From Actinomycetota bacterium (GTDB lineage: Bacteria; Actinomycetota; Geothermincolia; Geothermincolales; RBG-13-55-18): DNA of 33,081 bases. The first letter of the stretch is position 1, and every line of letters begins with the position of its first letter. Positions 9,492 through 17,618 of the stretch are shown piece after piece. Position numbers and translations under genes: made by a program. The DNA is taken from NCBI GenBank assembly GCA_015711955.1, contig JACVJK010000001.1:66966-100046 (forward strand), read 5' to 3'. The notes beneath the pieces are model-generated. The model was given only the letters and a program-made list of their open reading frames with translations, was not told the DNA's origin and made no database searches.

Positions 9492-11738
9492 TCACAAAAG
9501 CCTGATGATCAGGAACAAAACCAAGGAGACGGCGAGGGCCAGAGCCCCCACCGCCAAGTCGCCCTGGTATTCCTGGATCACCGGCAAAACCCTCTCCCGC
9601 GCCTGGCCATAAACTGCCAGACCTGCCCTGACCAGCAAATCCACCGGCCTTTGAGTCAAGGTGGGATACACCACCTCCCTGAAGGCGCGCACCAGATGGT
9701 TAGCCCCGAGCTCAGCGCGCCGTGCCAGGGCCATCCTCGCCTGTGATGCTCGCTGTCTGGTCAGGAAAAGGACCTCTCTCGCCTGCTCTATCCCTCCCGC
9801 CACCGACTCCTTCAGCCGAGCGTACCTGGCGCGGCAGAGGAAAAGAAGTCCTCGCGCGCCCCGCGCCATTCTCAAGTACCAAAAGTCCACCCCCAACCAA
9901 TGGGGGAGGCGCAAACGGAACAGGCTCCACCCTCTCTCCCTGCCCAAAAGGTCGGGCCACGCACCCAAGAGAAAAAGGGAGATTCCTATCCCCACCGGCA
10001 AAAATATCTCCTTGAGATTGGCCCAGACGAAGACGGGCATCTCCACCACGTGCTCCACCGCGTGATGGTCCAGCCCTTTTATCCCCTCCGCCACCGGTCC
10101 CACCAGATCTTTGAGTACGCGGCCGGGGAGCACGCCGGCCAATAAGACCCCCAGCGCCAACACAGCCGTACCGGCCAACATGACTGGGTGAGCCTCCTTC
10201 ACCTCGTGATGTCCGGTGGCTCCTCCGTGATGGTCGTGGGAAACCTCAAGTCCATGCCCCTTTTCCTTCCTCCGCCTGTGAAAGAAGACATAATAGGTGG
10301 TTTTGGCGATATAAGCCAAGGTTCCCCCTCCTGTCACGACGAAAAGGATCTCGGCTGTCCTCACCCATCCCGCAGTGGCGGAGTGCAGGTGTTCGGCCAG
10401 GTGATGGGCCTCCACCGCGGCGTGGTGGATCATGGTCTTGGATACAAAACCCCCGAAGAGGGGGATGCCCATGATGCCCAGGGCCGCCGCGCACCAGCAG
10501 GCGCAAGTCACCGGCATCTTCTTCCACAAACCCCCCAGCCGGTACATGTCCAGCTCGTGGGCGCAGAAGAGGATGGAGCCAGCGGCGAGGAAGAAGCAAC
10601 CCTTGAAAAGTGCGTGGTTAAGTATGTGGTAAAGGGATCCTCCCAGCCCGATGGCGCCTTCCGCACCCATGTAGCCTAAACAGCCCACTCCGAGGAGTAT
10701 GTATCCCATCTGGCTTACGCTGGAATAGGCCAGCGTCCTCTTTATGTCCCGCTGCACCAGGGCCAGGATCATCCCTATGAACATGGTGCCCACTGCTATC
10801 CAGATCAAGGAGAACCCCAACATGCGAAGGCCCGCCTCCGGGCCTCCCGCTGCAGCGTGAACGGCGATCTCCGGCCCATGGGAAGCCTCGCTCGCGTGAG
10901 AGCCGGGAAGGCTCAGAAATGAGAGGATCACCCTTATGATCCCGTAGGCTCCAGCCTTGATCATCACCCCCGAGAGCAGGGCGCTGGCGGGGGAAGGGGC
11001 CGCTGGGTGGGCATCGGGAAGCCACACGTGCACCGGAACCATGCCCGCCTTGACCCCGAAGCCCAATATCAGGAGCGCCACCGCCGCCACGGGGAAGGGA
11101 CCCGTGAGCCACCGGCTGTCGGGACGGGGCGCGAAGCTAACGGTATCGGCCGCCCCCAGGTAAAGCATCACCCCCATGAGCAGGCAGAGACCTCCGATGA
11201 CCGTCATGGCCAGGTACTTCGCCGCCGCGGCCCGGGCCTTCTCCGTCTCGGAGTGCACCACGAGGAAGTACCCGAGTAACCCCATGGCCTCGAAGAAAAG
11301 ATAGAGGGTGAAGAAATCCCTGGCCATGAAGACTCCCAGGGTAGCGGTCTGCCCCAGCAGGAGAAACGCGAAGAAACGCGGACGACGGTGCTCGTGCTCC
11401 ATGTAGCGGCTGGCGTGCAAGGAGGCGGCGAACCAGAGGAGCGAGGCGAAGAGGCAGAAGAAAGCGCCCACTCCGTCCACCACCAGCAGTCCCCGGAAGG
11501 CCTCTCCCACCCGCATGATCCGCAGGTCGAAGTAGACGGGTCCCTCGCCCAGCACCCGTACCCCCAGGGCCACCGCCAGAACCAACACCAAAGCGGTGGT
11601 AGACACCACCGCCGCGTTCCTGGCTCGGGGTCTGCGATCCCCAAAATGGAGCGCCGCCAGGGATCCCACCAAGGGCACCGCCAAAATGGCTGCCGGAAGG
11701 GGCGAGAAAGCGGTGATGGCTAGCTTTTCCACGGCCAA
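9492..11738 (-). CDS. NuoL/Mrp-type antiporter subunit with long C-terminal extension
   Basis: This 748-residue protein is a large antiporter-like subunit of the NuoL/M/N and MrpA/D family, thought to move H+ or Na+ across the membrane. The ion path residues are present: Glu150 in LYLFFEAMGLLGY, Lys230 in GFGVKAGMVPVHVWLPDAH and Lys261 in LSGVMIKAGAYGIIR. After the 14-helix core, the part beyond about residue 515 carries further helices, a long amphipathic Arg-rich stretch (about 605-720) and a last membrane helix, like the lateral-helix arm of NuoL. Several loops are His-rich (near 439-452, 501-517, 558-563). The start is TTG, because an in-frame stop lies five codons upstream; GAAGGGGTGATCC supports it. 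It is the third of three such subunits in the operon. Confidence 0.9.
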   Translation of the reverse strand: MAVEKLAITAFSPLPAAILAVPLVGSLAALHFGDRRPRARNAAVVSTTALVLVLAVALGVRVLGEGPVYFDLRIMRVGEAFRGLLVVDGVGAFFCLFASLLWFAASLHASRYMEHEHRRPRFFAFLLLGQTATLGVFMARDFFTLYLFFEAMGLLGYFLVVHSETEKARAAAAKYLAMTVIGGLCLLMGVMLYLGAADTVSFAPRPDSRWLTGPFPVAAVALLILGFGVKAGMVPVHVWLPDAHPAAPSPASALLSGVMIKAGAYGIIRVILSFLSLPGSHASEASHGPEIAVHAAAGGPEAGLRMLGFSLIWIAVGTMFIGMILALVQRDIKRTLAYSSVSQMGYILLGVGCLGYMGAEGAIGLGGSLYHILNHALFKGCFFLAAGSILFCAHELDMYRLGGLWKKMPVTCACWCAAALGIMGIPLFGGFVSKTMIHHAAVEAHHLAEHLHSATAGWVRTAEILFVVTGGGTLAYIAKTTYYVFFHRRRKEKGHGLEVSHDHHGGATGHHEVKEAHPVMLAGTAVLALGVLLAGVLPGRVLKDLVGPVAEGIKGLDHHAVEHVVEMPVFVWANLKEIFLPVGIGISLFLLGAWPDLLGRERGWSLFRLRLPHWLGVDFWYLRMARGARGLLFLCRARYARLKESVAGGIEQAREVLFLTRQRASQARMALARRAELGANHLVRAFREVVYPTLTQRPVDLLVRAGLAVYGQARERVLPVIQEYQGDLAVGALALAVSLVLFLIIRLL

Positions 11739-11844
11739 AGGATCACCCCTTCAAGAACGGCTCTCGAAAAAACCTCCTCCATCGGACCTCCGGGGGGCAT
11801 CTCCCCACTCTCGCCCGCTTTCTGGGCTTCCATCCCGCGGTCCA

Positions 11845-13350
11845 TCAGGGGAAGACCAGATCCGCCACCCTGCTGGCCAGCGATAGGGGGAAACCAGGCA
11901 CTGTCACCCAAATACCCACTACCACCACCAGCAGCGCTAAGATCACCACCGGGACCATCATCAGGGGATCCCTCTCCGAGTTGAAGTCCAACGCCGGATG
12001 GTGATGTCCCTCCTCGTCACCCTCCCATCGGAAGAAGGCGACATAGATGATGGGCAGAAAGTATGCGGCGTTGAGGAGAGAGCTCACCAACAGGACCACC
12101 ACGTACACAGGAAGCCCCGCCTCCATGGCCCCGCTTCCCAGCATCCACTTGGTTATGAAACCCACCGAGGGGGGCGTGCCCACCATGGCCAGGGCACACA
12201 CGGAAAAACAGATCATGGATACCGGAAGCTGGTATCCTACGCCCTTCATGTCGCTTATGTTCTTCTTTCCCGTCCTCACCAAAATGACCCCGGCGCAGAG
12301 GAACAGGCAGGCCTTCATCAGGGCGTGATGGGCCAGTTGCATGATTCCCCCCAGGGTCCCGTCCCTGCTCACCATGGTAAGCCCCAGGATTATGTAAGAA
12401 ACCTGACCGATACTGGAATAGGCCAGCCGCCGCTTCAGGTTGTCCTGGGTAAGGGCGAACACGGAGGCCAACACAATGGTGATGCAGGCGAAGACGGCCA
12501 CCACCCAGTGAACGCCGAGCTCCTTCATCAGGTCGATTCCGAAGAGGTTGAAGATGACCCTCATGATCCCGAAAGCCCCGGCCTTAAGTATCACGCCAGA
12601 GAGCAGGGCGCTGGCCGGAGAGGGGGCCGCCGGATGGGCATCGGGCACCCAACCGTGCAGGGGCATGATGGCGGCCTTGACCCCGAAACCGGCGATGTAC
12701 GAGGAGAAGATGGTGAGGAGGGCAGCCTTGCTCGCCGCCGCCAGGGTCGGAAGTCCCCATTGGTCGAAGTTGACGTTTCCGCCCCCCCAGAAATAGTTGG
12801 TGATTATGGCGAAGAAGAGCAGCACGTCGCCACCGATGGCGTACACCAAGTATTTGTAACCCGCCCGGCGGGCCATGGCGGTCTCTTCGTGGATGATCAG
12901 GGGGTAAGAGCCGAAGGTCATCATCTCGTAGAAGATGAAGTAGGTGAACATGTTCCGGGAATAGGCGGCGCCTATGAGAAACGAGCCGCACATGGCCAGG
13001 AAGGCGAAGTACCTGTTCTGCTTGTGGTCGATGTAGCTTATGGAATACAGGGTGCACAGCATCCACATGAAGGCCAACACCAGGGAGAAGTAATAGCCCA
13101 GGGTGTCCACGTAGAGGCTAATCTCCAACCCCTCCACGATAGAAGCCAACTTGAAGTAATAGGTTTTTCCGTCCAACACGCTCGGAAGCAGCACTATCAC
13201 CGCCAAAAAGGAGAGCGCTGAGCCCGCAAAACACAGCCACAGGCGCAACCGCAGCGCTCTCCTCCGAAAAATCGCTATGGCCAACAGGCTTATCCAAGGA
13301 AATAGGATGGGAAGCAGTGGCATCACCGACCTCACAGCTCCTTCCGGCAT
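11845..13350 (-). CDS. Mrp/NuoM-type antiporter subunit (second of three)
   Basis: A 501-residue proton/cation antiporter-family subunit with the standard 14-helix length and no C-terminal extension. Key residues are Glu142 (IFYEMMTFGSYP), Lys225 (GFGVKAAIMPLHGWVPDAH) and Lys256 (LSGVILKAGAFGIMR); LAYSSIGQVSYIILG and HHALMKACLFLCAG are also typical. A His-rich loop, EGDEEGHHHPALDF, lies near residue 455. It follows the MrpD-like gene by 58 bases. The ATG start has only a modest GGGGGTAA upstream, so a slightly later start is possible. It probably forms a complex with the mrpC/E/F/G-type products of this operon. Confidence 0.9.
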   Translation of the reverse strand: MPEGAVRSVMPLLPILFPWISLLAIAIFRRRALRLRLWLCFAGSALSFLAVIVLLPSVLDGKTYYFKLASIVEGLEISLYVDTLGYYFSLVLAFMWMLCTLYSISYIDHKQNRYFAFLAMCGSFLIGAAYSRNMFTYFIFYEMMTFGSYPLIIHEETAMARRAGYKYLVYAIGGDVLLFFAIITNYFWGGGNVNFDQWGLPTLAAASKAALLTIFSSYIAGFGVKAAIMPLHGWVPDAHPAAPSPASALLSGVILKAGAFGIMRVIFNLFGIDLMKELGVHWVVAVFACITIVLASVFALTQDNLKRRLAYSSIGQVSYIILGLTMVSRDGTLGGIMQLAHHALMKACLFLCAGVILVRTGKKNISDMKGVGYQLPVSMICFSVCALAMVGTPPSVGFITKWMLGSGAMEAGLPVYVVVLLVSSLLNAAYFLPIIYVAFFRWEGDEEGHHHPALDFNSERDPLMMVPVVILALLVVVVGIWVTVPGFPLSLASRVADLVFP

Positions 13351-13408
13351 ATCTTACCCCCTTCTTTCCTCGTTTCCTCCAGGCCTTTCAACCTCTTGTC
13401 TCCCGGTT

Positions 13409-14896
13409 TCACAAAAGTTGAGCCGCAGCCTTAAGCAGCGAATCCAGGAACAGATAGGAGAAGACCCCGAAAAACAGGGTGGCCAAGGACAGGGCCCATG
13501 TGGGAACCGACATGCTCGCTGGCGCCTCTGACAGCCTTTCGCCCCAATCGCCCTCCTTGGCCGGCTGGAAGAACATGTAATATACCACCCGGAAACAGTA
13601 AACCGCCGCCAGTATGGACCCGACGAGAAGCACCACGGCGTAGGGAACCTTGCCCGCCCTCACGCTGCCGTATACCAGATACCACTTGCTGATGAACCCC
13701 GCCGACGGCGGGAGCCCTATGATGGACCAGGCCGCGAGGGAGAAGGCGAAGCACGTCCAGGGCATCTCCCGCCAGGCCCCCTTGAGCTGCTCGATCTTGC
13801 GAAAGCCCTTTCGATATATGAAATTACCGGCACACATGAACAGGCACGCCTTGGCGATCCCGTGGTCCAAGATATGGTAGACGGCTCCCGTTATCCCCTC
13901 TGGGTTCAAGGCGGTGATGCCCAGAACCACGTAGCCCATGTGGCTGATGGTGGAGTACGCGATCATCATCTTGAAGTCCTTCTGGTATATGGCCATGATG
14001 CCGCCGAAGAGAACCGCCGCCGCCCCGGCCACCGCCAAGGCCTCCAAGGTGGTGCCCACAAGTCCCCAAGCATGAACGGTGAAAACGGAGAAGGTGATAC
14101 GGGCCACGGCGAAGGCCGACACCGCCACCACTAGGCCCGATAGCATGGCGCTGATGGGAGAGGGAGCGATGGAATGGGCATCGGGAAGCCAGAGATGCAA
14201 AGGGAAGACGGCCGCCTTGACCATGAAGGCCAGCACCAGAATGGCATAGGAGGCGATGAGAACCTCCCTGTACCCCGTATCCCCCACCCGGGCCGCCAGG
14301 TCTGCCATGTTCAAAGTTCCGGTGACGGAGTAAAGCAACCCCACCCCCAAAAGCACCATGATGGAGCTGGGAGCCCCCATAAGCAGGTACTTGAAGGCCG
14401 CCCTGACCGCGTTTCGGTTACCCGTCACCGCCACCAGGGCGTAGGAGGAGATGGAGAGTATCTCCATCATGACGAAGAGGTTGAAGACGTCCCCGGTGAT
14501 CACGAAACCCATCATGGACGCGGACATGAGAAGGAAGAGGACGTAGTAGGCCGTGATCCTACCCCCCTCCACCTCTTTTTCTATGTAGCGCCGGGAATAG
14601 ATCACCGCCGCCAGCGAGATGCCCGCCACCGCCATCATCAAGAAGTAACCAGAGAAATCCACGCGTAACTCTATGCCGTATGGAGGTTCCCATCCCCCCA
14701 GCGGATAACTGAGGTGACCGCCGGGAGGGATTTTCCCCACCAGAAAGGTTCCCAGGCCACCCGAGATCGCCAGGAAGAAGGCGGAGGCCCAAGGGACAGC
14801 CTTCCGCCTCAGATAGGCGAGAAAAGGCAACAAGGCCGCCCCAAAGAAGGGTATGGTGACCATCAAGATGGGGAAGTGTCTGTAAGCTCCGCTCAC
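13409..14896 (-). CDS. mrpD: MrpD-like antiporter subunit (first of three)
   Basis: This 495-residue subunit directly follows mrpC and is the positional MrpD/MbhH equivalent. Glu145 (MMEILSISSYALVAVTGN) and Lys227 (MVKAAVFPLHLWLPDAH) are present, as are YSTISHMGYVVLGI and DHGIAKACLFMCAGN. The lysine usually found in the next helix (LSGxxxK) is replaced: the text reads LSGLVVAVSAFAVAR, with Ala258 at that site. The start is GTG overlapping the mrpC stop (GTGA), preceded by GAGGAGGAAGC. Its role is one of the ion-translocating channels of the complex; whether the missing lysine changes ion use cannot be told from sequence. Confidence 0.92.
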   Translation of the reverse strand: MSGAYRHFPILMVTIPFFGAALLPFLAYLRRKAVPWASAFFLAISGGLGTFLVGKIPPGGHLSYPLGGWEPPYGIELRVDFSGYFLMMAVAGISLAAVIYSRRYIEKEVEGGRITAYYVLFLLMSASMMGFVITGDVFNLFVMMEILSISSYALVAVTGNRNAVRAAFKYLLMGAPSSIMVLLGVGLLYSVTGTLNMADLAARVGDTGYREVLIASYAILVLAFMVKAAVFPLHLWLPDAHSIAPSPISAMLSGLVVAVSAFAVARITFSVFTVHAWGLVGTTLEALAVAGAAAVLFGGIMAIYQKDFKMMIAYSTISHMGYVVLGITALNPEGITGAVYHILDHGIAKACLFMCAGNFIYRKGFRKIEQLKGAWREMPWTCFAFSLAAWSIIGLPPSAGFISKWYLVYGSVRAGKVPYAVVLLVGSILAAVYCFRVVYYMFFQPAKEGDWGERLSEAPASMSVPTWALSLATLFFGVFSYLFLDSLLKAAAQLL

Positions 14897-15258
14897 CCCG
14901 CTTCCTCCTCTTCCTCCCGGAAAAGCCTGTTCACGTCCAGCGTCCCGAACTGCCGGTAGAGGAGGATCGCCAAGGAAAGGGCCAGTGCGGTTATGCTCAC
15001 CGCCACCACGATCCCGGTGAGGATTAGCGATTGGGGGAGGGGATTCACCATGCGGGAAGGGTCCAGCCCCTCGACGTGTACAGGCGCCACCCCTCCTTTC
15101 CTGTAACCTATGGAGATGAGGAACAGGAAGACGGACGTCTCCATGATGTTTATGCCTATGATCTTCTTTATGATATTGCGCCGCATGATCACTGCATAAA
15201 GCCCTACACAGAACAACACCATGGCCACGGCATAGTGGAAGTTATGCCAGAGGTTCAT
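14893..15258 (-). CDS. mrpC: Mrp antiporter subunit C (NuoK-like)
   Basis: A 121-residue, three-helix membrane protein of the NuoK/MrpC/MbhG family. Diagnostic stretches are GLYAVIMRRNIIKKIIG, INIMETSVFLFLI with the conserved intramembrane Glu40, and NPLPQSLILTGIVVAVS, which is characteristic of MrpC rather than of NuoK in complex I. The ATG start lies inside the 3' end of the preceding MrpB-like gene (17-base overlap) and has GAGGGAGGAGG upstream. Its stop overlaps the next start by four bases, so all three genes are translationally coupled. Confidence 0.93.
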   Translation of the reverse strand: MNLWHNFHYAVAMVLFCVGLYAVIMRRNIIKKIIGINIMETSVFLFLISIGYRKGGVAPVHVEGLDPSRMVNPLPQSLILTGIVVAVSITALALSLAILLYRQFGTLDVNRLFREEEEEAG

Positions 15259-15991
15259 CGGCGCCCTCCTCCCTCACCATGGCAAAGAGGATGGAAACGA
15301 AAACCATGGCCCCTCCCAGGCCTATGCCCACCTCCACCAGCACCGTAAGCCAGGTCACCAGGGCGGGTTGAAGGCTTTGGGAAACCCGAGGCCATGCGTA
15401 GGCGAGGAAATTTCCGCCTCCTAATATCCCCGCGATCCCCACCAAAAAGAATGTGATGACTGCCGAACCCTCCAGAGCGGCACGAACTTTCAGGGGTACC
15501 TTGACCGAGGACAGGTGAAGCCCGAACACGGTGGTGAAGATGATCATGCTGGCCCCTATCACCGCTCCCCCCTGGAACCCGCCCCCGGGGCTCATCTCCC
15601 CGTGCAGGATCACGTACAAGGAGAACAGGACGATGAAGGGTACCACCAGGGCCACCATGGTCCTCACGATGACGCTCGAGGGGATGCCCGACAGCTCGAC
15701 GTAGTCGCGGATGCGCCCCCTTTTCTCCCTTCCCAACACCGCCAGCACGGCCGCCAAGGCGCAGTAGATCACCGTGACCTCCCCCAAGGTGTCGAAACCA
15801 CGGTAGTTTATGATAACGCCGGTTACCACGTTGCGGGCGTGAGCCTCCCCTTCCGATTTCTCCAAATACCTTGGAACCACGTGGGTCATGGTGGGATTGG
15901 TGGGCTCGCCCATGGGCGGCATCTTGGAGACCACGTATAGGAGCAGTAAAGCCAGGGCCCCGATGAAAAGGAGAGAGACCAACCTCTTCAT
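15242..15991 (-). CDS. mrpB: Fused MbhE-like / MrpB subunit
   Basis: The product joins two modules in 249 residues. Residues 1 to about 90 match the MbhE-type domain that forms the end of MrpA in standard Mrp systems, with NVVTGVIINYRGFDTLGE at 54-71. Residues about 105-240 are MrpB/MnhB, with LHGEMSPGGGFQGGAVIGA at 129-147 as signature. The ATG at 15989-15991 overlaps the stop of the MbhD-like gene (ATGA) and has GGAGGGAGGAGG before it. A longer frame from 16105 lies within the upstream gene and is rejected. The fusion keeps the gene order of archaeal Mbh clusters (D, E, F) while removing one gene boundary. Confidence 0.9.
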   Translation of the reverse strand: MKRLVSLLFIGALALLLLYVVSKMPPMGEPTNPTMTHVVPRYLEKSEGEAHARNVVTGVIINYRGFDTLGEVTVIYCALAAVLAVLGREKRGRIRDYVELSGIPSSVIVRTMVALVVPFIVLFSLYVILHGEMSPGGGFQGGAVIGASMIIFTTVFGLHLSSVKVPLKVRAALEGSAVITFFLVGIAGILGGGNFLAYAWPRVSQSLQPALVTWLTVLVEVGIGLGGAMVFVSILFAMVREEGADEPLA

Positions 15992-16245
15992 TCCTCCTCC
16001 CTCCTGCGGGTCCGGAAGATGGCCACCAAAAAAAGCACGGTGGTTATGCCGGCCCCCACCGCCGCCTCGGTGAGGGCCAAGTCCGGCGCCTGCAGCCTCT
16101 GCCACATCAGGGCCATGAGCAGGCTATAGGCGGAAAAGAGGATCACCGAGGCTAAAAGATCCCGGCTGGACACGGCCAAAAGGGCAGTGACCAACAGCAG
16201 CGACAGCAACAGGACGTTCAGTAAGGCGCCAAAACTGGGTTCCAT
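15988..16245 (-). CDS. MbhD-like (DUF4040-type) antiporter subunit
   Basis: This 85-residue, three-helix protein matches the MbhD/DUF4040 domain that normally forms part of the C-terminal half of MrpA. The key stretch is LQAPDLALTEAAVGAGITTVLFLVAIFRTRR, with the acidic residues Asp and Glu in the membrane helix. Here it is a free-standing gene placed between mrpG and the MbhE-MrpB fusion, as in membrane-bound hydrogenase (Mbh) clusters. The ATG is preceded by AGGAGG at short spacing. A 73-base gap without a gene separates it from mrpG. Confidence 0.88.
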   Translation of the reverse strand: MEPSFGALLNVLLLSLLLVTALLAVSSRDLLASVILFSAYSLLMALMWQRLQAPDLALTEAAVGAGITTVLFLVAIFRTRRREEE

Positions 16246-16318
16246 GTCCTCCTACGGTAACCCCTTTCGTCGCAATTTGGTCGATGAGCAATAGGCGTTG
16301 ACCTGTCCCGGCCAGGAA

Positions 16319-16633
16319 TCACCTTCTACTTTCCCCTCTTTTCCAGGGCATGAGTCCCTGCTTCAAAGCCGCCCTTCCCATCGCATGTCCGCAGGTGGCG
16401 CTGGACAAAAGCAAAAAGAGCATCATCACCGCGAGTTTGGGTAGCTCCCAGGAAAACCCGGTGTATACCGCCATTCCCACCAGGACCGAACACGCGCCCA
16501 AGGTATCGCACTTGGTGACGGGATGTAGCCGGGAGAAGAGGTCAGGCATGCGGAGCAGTCCCGTGGTGCCTACCACGAAGAAAAACGTTCCCACGCAGCA
16601 GAAGACCGCTGCCACGGCCTCCCGGGTCGTCAT
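16319..16633 (-). CDS. mrpG: Mrp antiporter subunit G
   Basis: A 104-residue, three-helix protein with the MrpG/MnhG signature TGLLRMPDLFSRLHPVTK and CDTLGACSVLVGMAV. MrpG is a small structural subunit needed for assembly of the Mrp complex. Its ATG overlaps the mrpF stop by four bases (ATGA). After its stop on the - strand there is a small CCTG/CAGG hairpin with no T run, then the MbhD-like gene. Confidence 0.93.
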   Translation of the reverse strand: MTTREAVAAVFCCVGTFFFVVGTTGLLRMPDLFSRLHPVTKCDTLGACSVLVGMAVYTGFSWELPKLAVMMLFLLLSSATCGHAMGRAALKQGLMPWKRGESRR

Positions 16634-16902
16634 CGTCCATCACCTCTTTTCTCGGCCTCCAGGTAGCGGGAAAAGGCCACCGTGACCACGAACAGCAAGA
16701 GGGCATATACCAGGCCCATATCCAAAAAGAAGGACTCGGCCTGGATGAAGGTGATCAACACCACCACCACCAGGGTCTTGGTGCCCACTATGTTCATAGC
16801 CAGAAGGCGGTCCACCACGGTGGGGCCCACCGCCGCACGGTAAAGACAAAGCAGCGCGTTGGCGGCGATCACGGCTGCGATGGCGGTGAGGAATTTGTCC
16901 AT
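16630..16902 (-). CDS. mrpF: Mrp antiporter subunit F
   Basis: A 90-residue, three-helix subunit with the MrpF/MnhF signature RAAVGPTVVDRLLAMNIVGT, including the conserved Asp in the first cytoplasmic turn. In studied Mrp complexes MrpF lies with MrpE and MrpG at the MrpA end. The gene starts three bases after mrpE stops and overlaps mrpG by four, consistent with one polycistronic mRNA. Confidence 0.93.
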   Translation of the reverse strand: MDKFLTAIAAVIAANALLCLYRAAVGPTVVDRLLAMNIVGTKTLVVVVLITFIQAESFFLDMGLVYALLLFVVTVAFSRYLEAEKRGDGR

Positions 16903-16905
16903 CTC

Positions 16906-17406
16906 CTAACGCCCCTTCCTCTGCCCGAAAAGCCAAGCCACCATCCTCTCCAAGCGAGGCAGACCCTCCCGGTGGTAAGGGCAAAGGCAGTGCACCCGGA
17001 GCACGTCGTCATCCAGGCCCACGGTGACCGTGCCGGGCGTCAGGGTTATGGAATCGGCAAAGACGGTCCGGGGCAGATCTCCTTCGAGGAAAGTGCGATA
17101 TTTCACTATCGCAGGTTCCACCGGTAGGCGGGGGTGGAGGATAATCCTGGCCACGTCAAGATTGGCCCTGATTATCTCCACGGAGAGCCGCAGGAGGAAA
17201 AGTGGAAGCCGGATCAGCACCGAGGGCTTGAGTTGGGGGTCCAAGGCCCTGCCCAGTAGCCACACGGCGAGGGAGACCACCAGGGCCGACACGATGGCCC
17301 CCATGACCATCTCGTGCAGGGCCAAGGACGAGACCAAAAAGACCCAGAATAGGAACAGGAGAAGAAGAAGCGCCAGCCTCTGTGCATATGCGTGTCCCCT
17401 GCTCAA
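16906..17406 (-). CDS. mrpE: Mrp antiporter subunit E
   Basis: A 166-residue protein with two hydrophobic N-terminal segments (about 9-29 and 31-50), a further one near 63-80, and a soluble C-terminal domain. The MrpE/MnhE signature is SITLTPGTVTVGLDDDVLRVHCL. The chosen start is TTG at 17404-17406, preceded by GGGGGAT at good spacing; an out-of-frame ATG just upstream leads only to a shadow frame. This is the first gene of the antiporter operon and lies about 60 bases downstream of the predicted transcription start. Confidence 0.9.
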   Translation of the reverse strand: MSRGHAYAQRLALLLLLFLFWVFLVSSLALHEMVMGAIVSALVVSLAVWLLGRALDPQLKPSVLIRLPLFLLRLSVEIIRANLDVARIILHPRLPVEPAIVKYRTFLEGDLPRTVFADSITLTPGTVTVGLDDDVLRVHCLCPYHREGLPRLERMVAWLFGQRKGR

Positions 17407-17473
17407 AGCGCATCCCCCGTTGAAAGCGCCGATCCTTACCGCTCAGCCACGACTGCCCAGATAAAACAGCGAA

Positions 17474-17503
17474 ATTTTATCACGCCCCTCAAAACCCTTT
17501 CAA
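17474..17503 (-). promoter_or_regulatory. Sigma-70-type promoter for the mrp operon
   Basis: On the - strand TTGAAA (17498-17503) and TAAAAT (17474-17479) are 18 bases apart, each one mismatch from consensus. Transcription would begin near 17467, about 60 bases before the mrpE start. It lies in the 212-base gap between dedA and mrpE, which holds no gene. Confidence 0.55.
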
Positions 17504-17618
17504 CGAATCCTTGGCAGGTCGAGGGGTAGCGCTCCTTCAGCTAATGAAAACTAAGTACCGATGCGATAAGAGGGATGCGACCCCAAGGGCGAGTGCATTG
17601 TGGGGAAGACGTTGAGGC

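Noticed and set aside
15992-16105. N-terminal extension of the MbhE-MrpB fusion
   Set aside because: It lies inside the MbhD-like gene; the ATG at 15991 overlaps that gene's stop and has a strong ribosome binding site.
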